Below, piece after piece: positions 17,774-26,332 of a DNA stretch of 64,000 bases. This stretch comes from JACCZX01 sp963824935 (lineage in GTDB: Bacteria > Pseudomonadota > Gammaproteobacteria > Burkholderiales > Burkholderiaceae_F), in assembly GCA_963824935.1 (NCBI GenBank), contig CAWGRF010000029.1:1-64000 (forward strand), in the 5' to 3' direction. The position numbers and the translations under genes were made by a program. Below the pieces are notes generated by a model, which worked only from the letters and a program-made list of their open reading frames with translations, searched no databases and was not told the DNA's origin. How positions within the stretch are numbered: position 1 is the stretch's first letter; each line of letters starts with the position of its first letter.

Positions 17774-18986
17774 CTACCGTCGCACCAGCCTCATCGTCGA
17801 ATACATATACGGATAGTCCTCCCGAAACCAGTTTCGAAACGATCGGCGCAGCAGCTTGTGCGAGGTGACGGGTGATGCGCCTTTGAGCACGAAGTGTTCG
17901 CCGTCGAAGAAATTGGCTGAGTACGTCGGGTAGTACGAGCTCGGTCTAAAGCCGTCGAATCCGGCAAACGGCGTCGACGTCCACTCCCAGCCGTTGCCTA
18001 CCATCTGCGACACGCCATATGCGCTGTCACCCGCAGGGTTCGCGGTGACTGCGATCGGATCCCAGCCGATGAAATCGAAGTTACCGTGCGCTGCATTGGG
18101 CGCGCCATCGCCCCATGGAAACGCGCGCTCGCTGTCTCCGTAGGCGGCCCGATGCCATTCCGCTTCGCTCGGCAGCGCCGCATTTGCCCACCGCGCGTAC
18201 GCGGTGGCCTGCTTGATGCGTGACATACACCGGCGCATCGGCGGGCAGTGCGATCTCATCGAACATGCGGTGCAGCCGCCAGGCGCCGTCGCGTCGACGC
18301 CAGAACGGCGGTGCGGCACCGCCATCTTCGACGTACCGCAGATACTCGGCATTGGTCACCTTGTACTTGCCGACCTCGAATGCCGGGACAGCTTGCGTGT
18401 GAAGCGGGAATTCGTTGTCCCAGCCAAACCGATCTGCACGCTGGCCAAGCACTGCGTTGCCCGCTGGGATCGCGACGAATTCGCTGGTGGCAACCGACAC
18501 AGGATGTGATCTCACCGGCGCCGGCTGCCTCTTCAGCGCTGGATCGAGTTGGTGCAGCAGATAACAAATCGTCTCAGCATGCATCCAGCGATGCTCGATC
18601 ACCATTTGCCGCATATCGGGCGGAAGCTGACTCCAGATAGCGTCGATGCGGTCGCGTGCGTGTGCGTTGTACCGCTGCACCTGATCGAAGGACGGCCAAT
18701 CACTCGCGACGTCCTGCGGCGCCTGGCCCGGCGGTGGATCAATACCGGCTTCGAATAGCTGATCGAACGACGGGTCAAACGACGGTTCGCCGCGCACGCC
18801 CCGCGCCAACTGATTCCAGTCGAACGCCTCCAGATGGCCAACGTAGAAGATCAGCCGGTGCCGGGCCGGAATCGGCCGCTCGTACAACGTGGCGCGGTCG
18901 ACCAGGGCAAACAACGCGTCGGTATGAGCGCGGGCTTGCCCCAACTCATCTCTCAAGTCCGGTAGTCGGTCGGGTCTCAACTTCAT
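17774..18986 (-). CDS. egtB: Ergothioneine sulfoxide synthase EgtB (one frame break)
   Basis: About 404 residues from ATG 18986 (GGAAG upstream). The N-terminal DinB-like helical domain carries FYVGHLEAFDWNQLARG and the iron-binding HX3HXE motif in VIEHRWMHAETICYLL. The C-terminal FGE-sulfatase-like domain has FVAIPAGNAVLGQ, FGWDNEFP, then after the break ANAALPSEAEWHRAAYG, MVGNGWEWTSTPF and KLLRRSFRNWFR. It joins hercynine to a cysteine thiol with O2. The frame changes near 18222 (PVYVSR). Together with egtD this gives the organism the minimal ergothioneine core. Confidence 0.88.
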
Positions 18987-19087
18987 GCATTCTTCCTTCA
19001 GGCGCTGAACGATACCGTGCCTCCGCAAGACGCGGGCCCGCGGCTACGCATCAACCCTGATGGGCACGAACCTTGCGCCTCAAGCGC

Positions 19088-21194
19088 ATGACGTCCAAAG
19101 AGTCACCGACTCACATGGCACCCCGTCCTCCGCTGTGGCGCCGACGCTGGGTCCAGATCACGGGCGGAGTGGTCGCCGCCGTGTTGCTGTTCCTCGCAGC
19201 ATTCGACTGGAATCTGCTGCGCGGGCCGGTCGAACGCATGGCGAGCCGCAACACAGGACGGCCGGTGACGATCGGCGTTCTTGACGTCAAGCTGGGTTTG
19301 CCGCCGCGCATCGTCTTGACCGACATATCGGTCGGCAACGCGCCGTGGGCGGGTGATGAACCGCTCGCGCATGCGCGCGAACTGACATTCGCCGTAAGCC
19401 CACTGTCATTGCTGACAAACGAAATCGTCTTGCCGTATGTCGGTTTGACCGAAGGCCGGGTCACACTGGTGCGCGACTCTGCGGGGCGCGCCAACTGGAA
19501 GTTCGATCGGGCCGACGAACCACCATCGCAGCGAACGGTGACCGTGCGGACACTCGCGTTAAAAGACGCGCGCGTTTCGCTTCGCGATGCCAAGCTGAAC
19601 ATCGACGCCGATGTACACGGCTTTACGCGTAACGAGGGTCCGTACGAGACACGGCTTGACTTCAAGGGGCGCTGGCGCGACACACGGTTCGAAGGGACCG
19701 CCGATACCGGCAGTGTGCTGTCGCTGCGTGGCGCGAGCGAACCGTTTCCGCTGCGCGTCGCGCTCAAGATCGGTCGCACCGCCATCAATGCCGAAGGTCG
19801 TGTTGCGGATCTGACCAGCTTGCGCGATATCGACGCGCAGGTTTCAGTCAGTGGGCCGAGCCTGTCGACGCTCTACCCGACGCTCCGCCTCGTGCTGCCG
19901 GAAACGCCTCCCTACCAGATCAGTGGATACCTGCGGCGTAGCGGCGAGGTTTATTCCTACAACGGTTTCAAAGGCACGATCGGCAGCACCGACATTGCCG
20001 GCGACGCGCGCTACGAATGGCGCAAGCCACGTCCGCTGTTGAATGCGACGCTCAAGAGCCGCAGCCTTGATCTGGCGGACCTCGGCCCGCTCGTGGGCTT
20101 GCCGCGTCGCACAGATACGAGCGCAGCGCCGGCCGCGCCAGGCAAGGGCAAGCCGACTCCGGCCCAGCTACCGCCCGGTAAGGTATTTCCGAACAACAAC
20201 TTCAATCTCGAAAAGCTCAACGCGATGGACGCCGATGTCCGTCTGAGCGCCGCCACGCTGAAGATCCCCGAGCAGATTCCTCTTGAAAACTTCCATACCC
20301 ATCTGAAACTCGATGCCGGCGTGCTTGTGCTTGATCCGATGACCTTCGGGTTGGCGGGCGGAGATCTGGCTTCGACGATTACGCTGGATGCGCGTAGCAA
20401 TCCGATTGCCGCCAAAGCGTCAATCGATCTGCGTCGTGTGCGGCTTGGGCAGTTGTTTCCCACCGTCGACACAATAAGGAACACGAGTACCGGTTCGCTC
20501 GGCGCTCAGATTCGACTCGCGGGCCGCGGCAATTCGGTCGCCGACATGCTGGCGACTTCCAACGGCACGATCCACGTTGGCATGGCAGGCGGGCGCGTAT
20601 CAGAGCTCGGTGTGTGGCTTGTCAACCTGCATGGCGGCGAGCTGATACCGCTGCTCTTTGGCGGCGACCGTCCAACGCCGATTCGCTGTGGTGCGGCCTC
20701 ATTCGCAGTCGACGAGAGGCCTGGCGACAATGGGTTTGTTCGTATTCGACACTGACGAGTCGAACATCACTGGCACCGGCACGGTCAATCTCGGCAGCGA
20801 GACGTTCGACATCACACTCGAGCCGCGGCCGAAAAAGGCGGGCGTCCTGTCCCTGCGTGGGCCGGTTCACATCTATGGCACGTTTCGCGACGCAAACTTT
20901 GGAGTCTCGGGCCAAACACTCGGACGCGGTCTTGGCGCCGTTGCACTCGGCCTAGTGAATCCGCTGCTGGCATTGATTCCGCTGATTGAAACGGGGCCGG
21001 GACAAAACGTCGACTGCCAGACTGTGCTGGCTTCGGTCAGCAGCGCGGTCAAACAATCGGGGAAAAAAGTCACCGATGCGCCGACCGCTCAGGAAAAGTC
21101 ATCTTCGCCGGCTCCGATTGTCGATCTGCAGAAGCGTTCAGGGCCGCCCGCACCGATCATTAACGTGCCGGCGAAGAAGGGCACGAGTTCCTAG
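19088..21194 (+). CDS. AsmA family protein (one frame break)
   Basis: About 702 residues when joined. One N-terminal membrane anchor (VVAAVLLFLAAFDWNLLRGP), an AsmA-type start (NTGRPVTIGVLDVKLGLPPR) and a long beta-rich periplasmic region. The C-terminal AsmA_2 block reads DTDESNITGTGTVNLG, TLEPRPKKAGVLSLRGPVHI and ALGLVNPLLALIPLIETG. The frame changes near 20718. AsmA-like proteins are now viewed as lipid-transfer or envelope-homeostasis proteins. The start is uncertain between 19088 and the ATG at 19115; neither has a strong ribosome-binding site. Its stop shares the CTAG tetramer with the stop of the convergent transglutaminase gene. Confidence 0.85.
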
Positions 21195-22258
21195 GTAATT
21201 TCGCGCGCCGAGATCCGATATTTGAAGTTGTCCGGATCGAGACTGTCCATCCGTCCCTGAGCATTCTCTGCCTGTGGGTACATCAGAAATGGCACGGGCG
21301 CCTTGCTCGAACCCGGCAGCCGCACGTCGTGCGCATAGTTGTACGCAAGCCAGTTGCCTTCCCAACCACCCCACAGCATCGCGCGAGCTTGTTTGACCAC
21401 ATCGTCGTTCAACGTTAGCCCGGGTTTCTCTTCCAGCACCACCTTGCGCACGTCGGCCGGATCGACCGGAATCCACCCGATGTTCTGCGCGTAAAACTCG
21501 GCGCGGCAGTGTTGCGCCTTCGTGATGTCGCCGGACTTGCCGAGGCTCTTGTAGCCACGCTTTGAATCGGCCACGCGCACGCCGTACACGTCGCGTGCGG
21601 GCACGCCGGAAGCGCGCGCCAGCGCAACGAACAGCGCGTTCAAGTCCGCGCACTTGCCGCGCAGGTTATTGCTTTCGAGCATTGCTTTGATGTCGCCGAC
21701 GCCGCAGCCCTTCGTCTTGGGATCGCGCTCGGTGTTCTCGACCGCCCAGTTGTAGATCGCGCGCGCCTTGTCGACATCGGTGCGCGCGCCCTTGGTGACC
21801 TTCAGCGCTGTGTCGCGCACGATGCCGTCGGTCGGCATGAACTCTGTCGGCTTCAGGTAAGTCGCCTGTTCCGCAGCGCTTGCCAACATGCCAGCGCCCG
21901 GCTTGAACTCGACGTTGCGATCACGCGTGCGAAAACGACTGGTCACCTCAAACACGGGCTGTGCTTCGCTCGGCTTGAACGTCGCGGCGCCGATCGCCGC
22001 CCGATAGTTCGGTTCGATCACGTCGTTGTTGACGGTGAAGTTGCCGGTGACGGAGTTTTCCAGCGTCTGAAACCAGTCGGTGTCCTGCGACAGCGGCAGC
22101 GGTACCCACACCATGACCTGGCCGGTCGGCGCGGCGACCTCGACTCGCGTGACGACTTCGAAGGTGCGCCAGCTGCCGCCGCTCGAGCGCGCGGCAAACG
22201 GGCTGAGGGAAAGCAAACCTGCGGCCGGAACGGCCTGCAGCAGCGTACGACGTTTCAT
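21191..22258 (-). CDS. Exported transglutaminase-like cysteine protease family protein
   Basis: 355 residues from ATG 22258 (GGAGACAACG before it). The signal MKRRTLLQAVPAAGLLSL is Tat-like. The transglutaminase-core fold has AIYNWAVENTERDP, then LRGKCADLNALFVALARA with the catalytic Cys, AQHCRAEFYAQNIGWIPVDPADV with His and Asp. It may be a periplasmic protease, amidase or transglutaminase; the substrate is unknown. It follows the TlpA-like thiol protein by 52 bp and is the last gene of the selD-TlpA-transglutaminase run. Confidence 0.82.
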   Translation of the reverse strand: MKRRTLLQAVPAAGLLSLSPFAARSSGGSWRTFEVVTRVEVAAPTGQVMVWVPLPLSQDTDWFQTLENSVTGNFTVNNDVIEPNYRAAIGAATFKPSEAQPVFEVTSRFRTRDRNVEFKPGAGMLASAAEQATYLKPTEFMPTDGIVRDTALKVTKGARTDVDKARAIYNWAVENTERDPKTKGCGVGDIKAMLESNNLRGKCADLNALFVALARASGVPARDVYGVRVADSKRGYKSLGKSGDITKAQHCRAEFYAQNIGWIPVDPADVRKVVLEEKPGLTLNDDVVKQARAMLWGGWEGNWLAYNYAHDVRLPGSSKAPVPFLMYPQAENAQGRMDSLDPDNFKYRISAREIT

Positions 22259-22310
22259 CGTTGTCTCCGAAAAAGGTGGCGGCACGCGCCAACGATTTGT
22301 TGCAATCCAG

Positions 22311-22839
22311 CTAGCGCGACGGCTGCGGTGCGAGCAACGAGCGGATTGTGCTTACCATCTTTGGGCTTGTCCAATCGGCGGCGCCGCTTATCGCGTAACG
22401 GATGTTTCCGTTCCGGTCGAGCAAGAAGCTTGCCGGGAAAATACGCGCGCCCCAGTTTCGCGCGACGCTGCCGTCGGTGTCGCGCACGACCGGCAGATTG
22501 AGTTTCATCTTTTGCGTGAAGCCAGCTGATGCGCGCCGGCCCTTCCTGATAATTGACAGCGAGCACGTCAAAGCCGCTGGCCGCCAGCTCATCGCGCAAG
22601 CGCTGCAGCGATGGCATCTCGGTAATGCACGGCTCGCACCACGTCGCCCAGAAATTGACGAGCACGACCTTGCCGCGCAGCTGCGTGAGCGAAAAGGGCG
22701 CGCCTTCTATTGTCAGCAGCTCGATCGGCGGAGCAGCCGGCTTGCCGGTCCAGCGCTTGAGCTCGGCAGCGTGAAGGGCGGGGGAAATTGCCGCCAGTGT
22801 CGACGCGAGCAACGTTCGCCGTGTCAACACGAAAGTCAA
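22311..22839 (-). CDS. TlpA-like periplasmic thioredoxin (one frame break)
   Basis: About 175 residues joined. Signal peptide TRRTLLASTLAAISPALHA. Thioredoxin-fold block KVVLVNFWATWCEPCITEMP contains the redox WCEPC motif near 72. After the frame change near 22530 come LPVVRDTDGSVARNWGARIF and FLLDRNGNIRYAISG, the cis-Pro-like region and last strands of TlpA/ResA proteins. Likely a periplasmic disulfide reductase. It overlaps selD by four bases (ATGA), so translation is coupled. Confidence 0.86.
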
Positions 22840-23885
22840 CCAGCCACGGTGATGCCGTTGCCTGCTGAGAGCTTGCCAACAACAGCCGCGCGGTCGAAGC
22901 CTTCGGCGTAAAAGACGGCGAGTACGTCATCGACAACGCGCGGTGCGCACGCCACCAGAAGCCCGCCACTCGTTTGCGGGTCGGTGAGCAGCGCTCTTTG
23001 GACGTCGGTCGCGCTGCCCAATGTAACGCGCTGCCCATAGCCTGCCCAGTTGCGGTTCGATGCGCCGGTCACGTATCCGTGTGCTGCGAGCTGTTCGACG
23101 CCGGGCAGCCAGGGCACAGAACTCAGATCCACCGTCGCCGCGAGCCTGCTACCGAGGGCGATTTCATCCAGGTGGCCAAGCAGGCCAAAGCCGGTGACGT
23201 CGGTCATTGCGTGCACATCCGGCATCTCTGCAAACTTGCGGCCCGGAGTGTTCAACTTGGTCGTGCTCGCGAGCATGTGTGCGTATCCGGCGGCGTCGAG
23301 CGCGCCCTTTTTCAGCGCCGCCGAATAGACGCCGACGCCGAGCGGCTTGCCGAGTATCAGGACGTCGCCGGCGCGCGCGCTGCTGTTTTTCTTTACCTTC
23401 GCCGGATGGACCAAGCCCAGCGCAACCAACCCATAGATTGGCTCGGCCGAATCGATCGTGTGGCCGCCGGCGATTGGAATTCCGATCGCGCTGCATACGG
23501 ATTGACCGCCTTCGGCAATGCGCCGGATCACTTCGAGCGGCAGTTTGTCGATCGGCATGCCGAGCAGCGCGAGCGCCATGATCGGCGTGCCGCCCATTGC
23601 GTACACGTCGGAGATGGCGTTGGTGGCGGCGATGCGACCGAAGTCGAACGGATCGTCGACGACCGGCGTGAAAAAGTCGGTGGTCGCGACGATCGCCTGC
23701 TCGTCGTTCAGTCGATAGACAGCGGCGTCGTCCGCGGTTTCGATGCCGACCAGCAACTGCGGCGGCACGATGCCGCGCGCGCCGTGCAAGATCTCGCTCA
23801 GCACGCCCGGCGCGATCTTGCAGCCGCAACCGCCGCCGTGCGCAAACGAGGTAAGTCTGATTTTCAAGTCGTTGGGGGCGTTCAT
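22836..23885 (-). CDS. selD: Selenide, water dikinase
   Basis: 349 residues. The N-terminal catalytic loop SFAHGGGCGCKIAP carries the Cys and Lys that correspond to Cys17 and Lys20 of E. coli SelD (here Cys20 and Lys23), so this is a cysteine, not a selenocysteine, version. Other signatures: VATTDFFTPVVDDPFDFGR, AMGGTPIMALALLGMP, GGHTIDSAEPIYGL, DVTGFGLLGHL and DPQTSGGLL. Makes selenophosphate from selenide and ATP for Sec-tRNA or 2-selenouridine synthesis. selA, selB and the tRNA selenouridine synthase are not in this window. First gene of a run with TlpA-like and transglutaminase-like genes. Confidence 0.95.
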   Translation of the reverse strand: MNAPNDLKIRLTSFAHGGGCGCKIAPGVLSEILHGARGIVPPQLLVGIETADDAAVYRLNDEQAIVATTDFFTPVVDDPFDFGRIAATNAISDVYAMGGTPIMALALLGMPIDKLPLEVIRRIAEGGQSVCSAIGIPIAGGHTIDSAEPIYGLVALGLVHPAKVKKNSSARAGDVLILGKPLGVGVYSAALKKGALDAAGYAHMLASTTKLNTPGRKFAEMPDVHAMTDVTGFGLLGHLDEIALGSRLAATVDLSSVPWLPGVEQLAAHGYVTGASNRNWAGYGQRVTLGSATDVQRALLTDPQTSGGLLVACAPRVVDDVLAVFYAEGFDRAAVVGKLSAGNGITVAG

Positions 23886-23906
23886 GCGGCGAATTATGAT
23901 CGACGG

Positions 23907-24317
23907 ATGAGATCCTCGTATTGTGCGATTGCGTTGCTGGCTGCGCTCTCAATTTGGTCGGCGCCCGTGCGCGCGCAGCAGCCTCTTGCGGAGTCTTACG
24001 TCGAAGCGCAGGAGTTCGGCCGGCGCGACGAAAAGGACCCTGTCACGGTCGACTATCACCGAAACACACTGCTGCCGCAGTTCAGCGCGCGCTATCGCGC
24101 CCATCTGCGCGACTGTCAGGCAACTCTCGCGCAACCCGACCAAACACCGTTCTCGTTCGTCGCCGCTCTCGATAGCGAAGGCAAGGTGTTGCGGCTATGG
24201 AGCGACCGCAGTCCGCCGGTGTACTCGTGCGTGCGAGGCAAGATGTTGTTCGAACGCTTTGCACCGCCGCCACGTGCGCCGTTTTATCTTTACATTCACA
24301 TGCGCTTCGCCAACTAG
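23907..24317 (+). CDS. Small exported protein, unrecognised
   Basis: 136 residues starting at ATG 23907, 21 bp divergent from selD. Signal peptide SYCAIALLAALSIWSAPVRA with a cleavage site just after. The mature part is basic, with two cysteines (RDCQATLAQP and YSCVRGKML) that could form a disulfide, and ends FYLYIHMRFAN. Family not recognised; the FVAALDSEGKVLRLWSDRSP segment recalls small proteins of the TonB-C-like or hypothetical class. Periplasmic location is inferred. Confidence 0.65.
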   Translation: MRSSYCAIALLAALSIWSAPVRAQQPLAESYVEAQEFGRRDEKDPVTVDYHRNTLLPQFSARYRAHLRDCQATLAQPDQTPFSFVAALDSEGKVLRLWSDRSPPVYSCVRGKMLFERFAPPPRAPFYLYIHMRFAN

Positions 24318-24399
24318 GCAAGCTGACGGGGACGCTTGCGGTGGTATCGATGCTAGAGGACGCGCGCGGGCACGTCTGCGGTCCGCACGCCGTCTGTGG

Positions 24400-25029
24400 T
24401 CAGTTGACGCCCGGTACGCCATCGAAAAAATCGACCACCCCAGATTCCAGCGAATACTCGGCGCCGACGACCAAAAGCCCTTCTTGCTGAATCAACTGTT
24501 CGAGTATCTGCGAACCGTGCCTCAAGTGATTCGCCGAGGCAATGATGTTCGCCCGAACCGCACACTTCAATAGGCTATCCGGGTCGTGCCGAAGTTCGGT
24601 TGTCAGCAGCACTTCCACCGATGGGCGGATGCGGTCGACGATCGAGCGCACGTTCGGCGACTTGCCCTTTAGCGGCCCAAGCTCTTCAAGCGTCGCCATT
24701 ATTGCCCCGCACATCGAGTGGCCCAGCACCACGACGAGTTTCGTACTAAAACGACCCGCGGCGAATTCGACGCTGCCAACTTGAGACGGAGCGACGATGT
24801 TTCCAGCGACGCGGATCACAAATAGATCACCGAGGCCTTCGTCGAAGACGATCTCCGCAGGAACGCGCGAGTCCGAACATCCGAGAATGATGGCGAATGG
24901 CTGCTGTTCAGCTGGCAACTCGTAACGTCGAGCCCGGCTGGTTAGCGCGCCGCTTTCGAGACTCGCCACAAAGCGGCGATTTCCGTTTTGCAGACGTTCG
25001 AGCGCTTCAAGCGCTGAGACCGGCTGCAT
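24400..25029 (-). CDS. Beta-class carbonic anhydrase
   Basis: 209 residues. Zinc ligands and catalytic dyad: CSDSR at 51-55 (Cys51, Asp53, Arg55) and HSMCGA from His104 to Cys107. FVIRVAGNIV and GSVEFAAG are further family strands. Interconverts CO2 and bicarbonate in the cytoplasm; beta enzymes of this length often supply bicarbonate for fatty-acid or pyrimidine synthesis. Its ATG overlaps the stop of the preceding Gly-rich protein gene (TAATG), in the fabI transcript, which is consistent with supply of bicarbonate to acetyl-CoA carboxylation, an inference only. Confidence 0.93.
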   Translation of the reverse strand: MQPVSALEALERLQNGNRRFVASLESGALTSRARRYELPAEQQPFAIILGCSDSRVPAEIVFDEGLGDLFVIRVAGNIVAPSQVGSVEFAAGRFSTKLVVVLGHSMCGAIMATLEELGPLKGKSPNVRSIVDRIRPSVEVLLTTELRHDPDSLLKCAVRANIIASANHLRHGSQILEQLIQQEGLLVVGAEYSLESGVVDFFDGVPGVN

Positions 25030-25442
25030 TAAGGCATCTGAATCTTGCCGCCGCCGCCCAGGCCTCCGACTCCGCCGAGCCCTCCCGGGCCGAAACTGCC
25101 GCCGCCTTGACCCGGCAGCACTAGGGATGAAGCGCTCTGGCGGCGCAGCTCCTGCAATTCGCTGACGGTGCGCTCGACCGCGGCCTTGGCCGCCTTGGCG
25201 TAGCCGGCGACTGCGGCGTCGAGCGAGGCAGCCTCGATTTCGAACGTGACCGGCAGCGGGCCCATCTGCGTCATGATCTGCGCCTCGCCGATGTAGACCG
25301 TCTCACGTGCGCTGTCGGCGGTTCCGTTCGATGTGACCGGAACCATTGCGCGGATCGTGCCGATGCGGCGATCGGTGTAGATCTCCTCGCGATACAACGA
25401 GGCGGCGTCCATCTTGATGTCGAGTTCGGCAGCGGTTGCCAT
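25029..25442 (-). CDS. Conserved-looking hypothetical with glycine-rich tail
   Basis: 137 residues. The N-terminal 100 residues form a beta-alpha pattern (LYREEIYTDRRIGTIRAMVPV, YIGEAQIMTQMGPLPVTFEI) followed by an alanine-rich helix. The last 30 residues are a low-complexity Gly tail (FGPGGLGGVGGLGGGGKIQ). No signal peptide or membrane segment. Family not recognised. GGAG before the ATG, 15 bp after fabI, and its stop overlaps the carbonic anhydrase start, so it is the middle gene of a three-gene unit. Confidence 0.7.
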   Translation of the reverse strand: MATAAELDIKMDAASLYREEIYTDRRIGTIRAMVPVTSNGTADSARETVYIGEAQIMTQMGPLPVTFEIEAASLDAAVAGYAKAAKAAVERTVSELQELRRQSASSLVLPGQGGGSFGPGGLGGVGGLGGGGKIQMP

Positions 25443-25457
25443 TTGTTTCTCCAGTAT

Positions 25458-26249
25458 CTATTCAGACTCGAGCGACGATCCCATCACGGCGTTAAAGCCG
25501 CCGTCGACGTGCGTGATCTCGGCCGTCACACCCGCCGCTAGATCGGATAGCAAGAATGCCGCCACATTGCCGACATCTTCGATCGAGACGTTGCGCCGCA
25601 AGGGCGACGCGCTTTCGACTGCCGACAGTATCTTCGAAAAGCCCTTGATGCCCGCGGCGGCCAGCGTCCTGATCGGCCCGGCGGAAATTCCGTTGACTCG
25701 AATCCCACGCGGCCCCAGGCTCGCTGCCAGATAGCGCACGCTCGCCTCGAGGCTCGCCTTAGCCAATCCCATCGTGTTGTAGTTTGGCACCACGCGCGTC
25801 GAGCCGAGATACGTCAATGTCAATAGCGCTGCGTTGCGGCCTTCCATTAGCGGTAGAGCCGCCTTGGCCAGTGCCGGAAAGCTGTAGGAAGAAATATCGT
25901 GTGCAATGCGAAAACTCTCGCGCGAAAGTCCTTCGACAAAATCACCCGCAATCGCTTCGCGCGGCGCAAATCCAATCGAGTGCACGAGACCGTCGAGTCC
26001 GTCCCAGCGCTCGCTCAAGGCGCTGAAAGCCGCTTCGATCTGCGCATCGTCGCCGACATCCATGTCAAAGACGAGATCGGAGCCAAATTGCGCCGCGATT
26101 TCTCCGATGCGCTCGCGGAAACGCTCGCCGACATAGGTAAACGCGAGCTCCGCTCCTTCGCGCTTGCACGCCTGTGCGATGCCGTACGCAATCGAGCGAT
26201 TGGACAGAACGCCGGTAATCAGCAGGCGTTTGCGGTCAAGGAATCCCAC
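25458..26249 (-). CDS. fabI: Enoyl-[acyl-carrier-protein] reductase (NADH) FabI
   Basis: 263 residues from GTG 26249, which gives the normal FabI N terminus GFLDRKRLLITGVLSNRSIAYGIA. Rossmann-fold SDR of the FabI branch: substrate loop LVHSIGFAP, catalytic Tyr and Lys in PNYNTMGLAKASLEASVRYL, then ISAGPIRTLAAAGI and DVGNVAAFLLSDL. Reduces the trans-2-enoyl-ACP in the last step of each fatty-acid elongation cycle. A longer in-frame opening extends upstream to 26498 but crosses the mltD 3' end and is not family-like. A GC palindrome lies just upstream. Confidence 0.93.
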   Translation of the reverse strand: MGFLDRKRLLITGVLSNRSIAYGIAQACKREGAELAFTYVGERFRERIGEIAAQFGSDLVFDMDVGDDAQIEAAFSALSERWDGLDGLVHSIGFAPREAIAGDFVEGLSRESFRIAHDISSYSFPALAKAALPLMEGRNAALLTLTYLGSTRVVPNYNTMGLAKASLEASVRYLAASLGPRGIRVNGISAGPIRTLAAAGIKGFSKILSAVESASPLRRNVSIEDVGNVAAFLLSDLAAGVTAEITHVDGGFNAVMGSSLESE

Positions 26250-26285
26250 GTCAGTACCGCCGGGCTGCCCCAAGGTACGGATGCG

Positions 26286-26297
26286 CCCCCGCGGGGG
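26286..26297. repeat. GC-rich palindrome between mltD and fabI
   Basis: CCCCCGCGGGGG is a perfect 12-bp palindrome set in GCGCCCCCGCGGGGGGCAGC, 37 bp before the fabI start. Similar GC palindromes are common between genes in Burkholderiales, where they may act as terminators or REP-like elements. Here it lies downstream of mltD and upstream of fabI on the same strand; no T-run follows. Confidence 0.4.
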
Positions 26298-26332
26298 GCA
26301 GCGATCGCAGTGGGCGCCAGCGGGCGTCATTA

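Noticed and set aside
22974..23906. Upstream in-frame extension of the small exported protein gene
   Set aside because: It is antisense to selD. The start at 23907 directly precedes a clean signal peptide.
24318..24399. Inverted repeat GCAAGC...GCTTGC after the exported protein gene
   Set aside because: Only six bases per arm, ten-base loop, no T-run; too weak to call a terminator.
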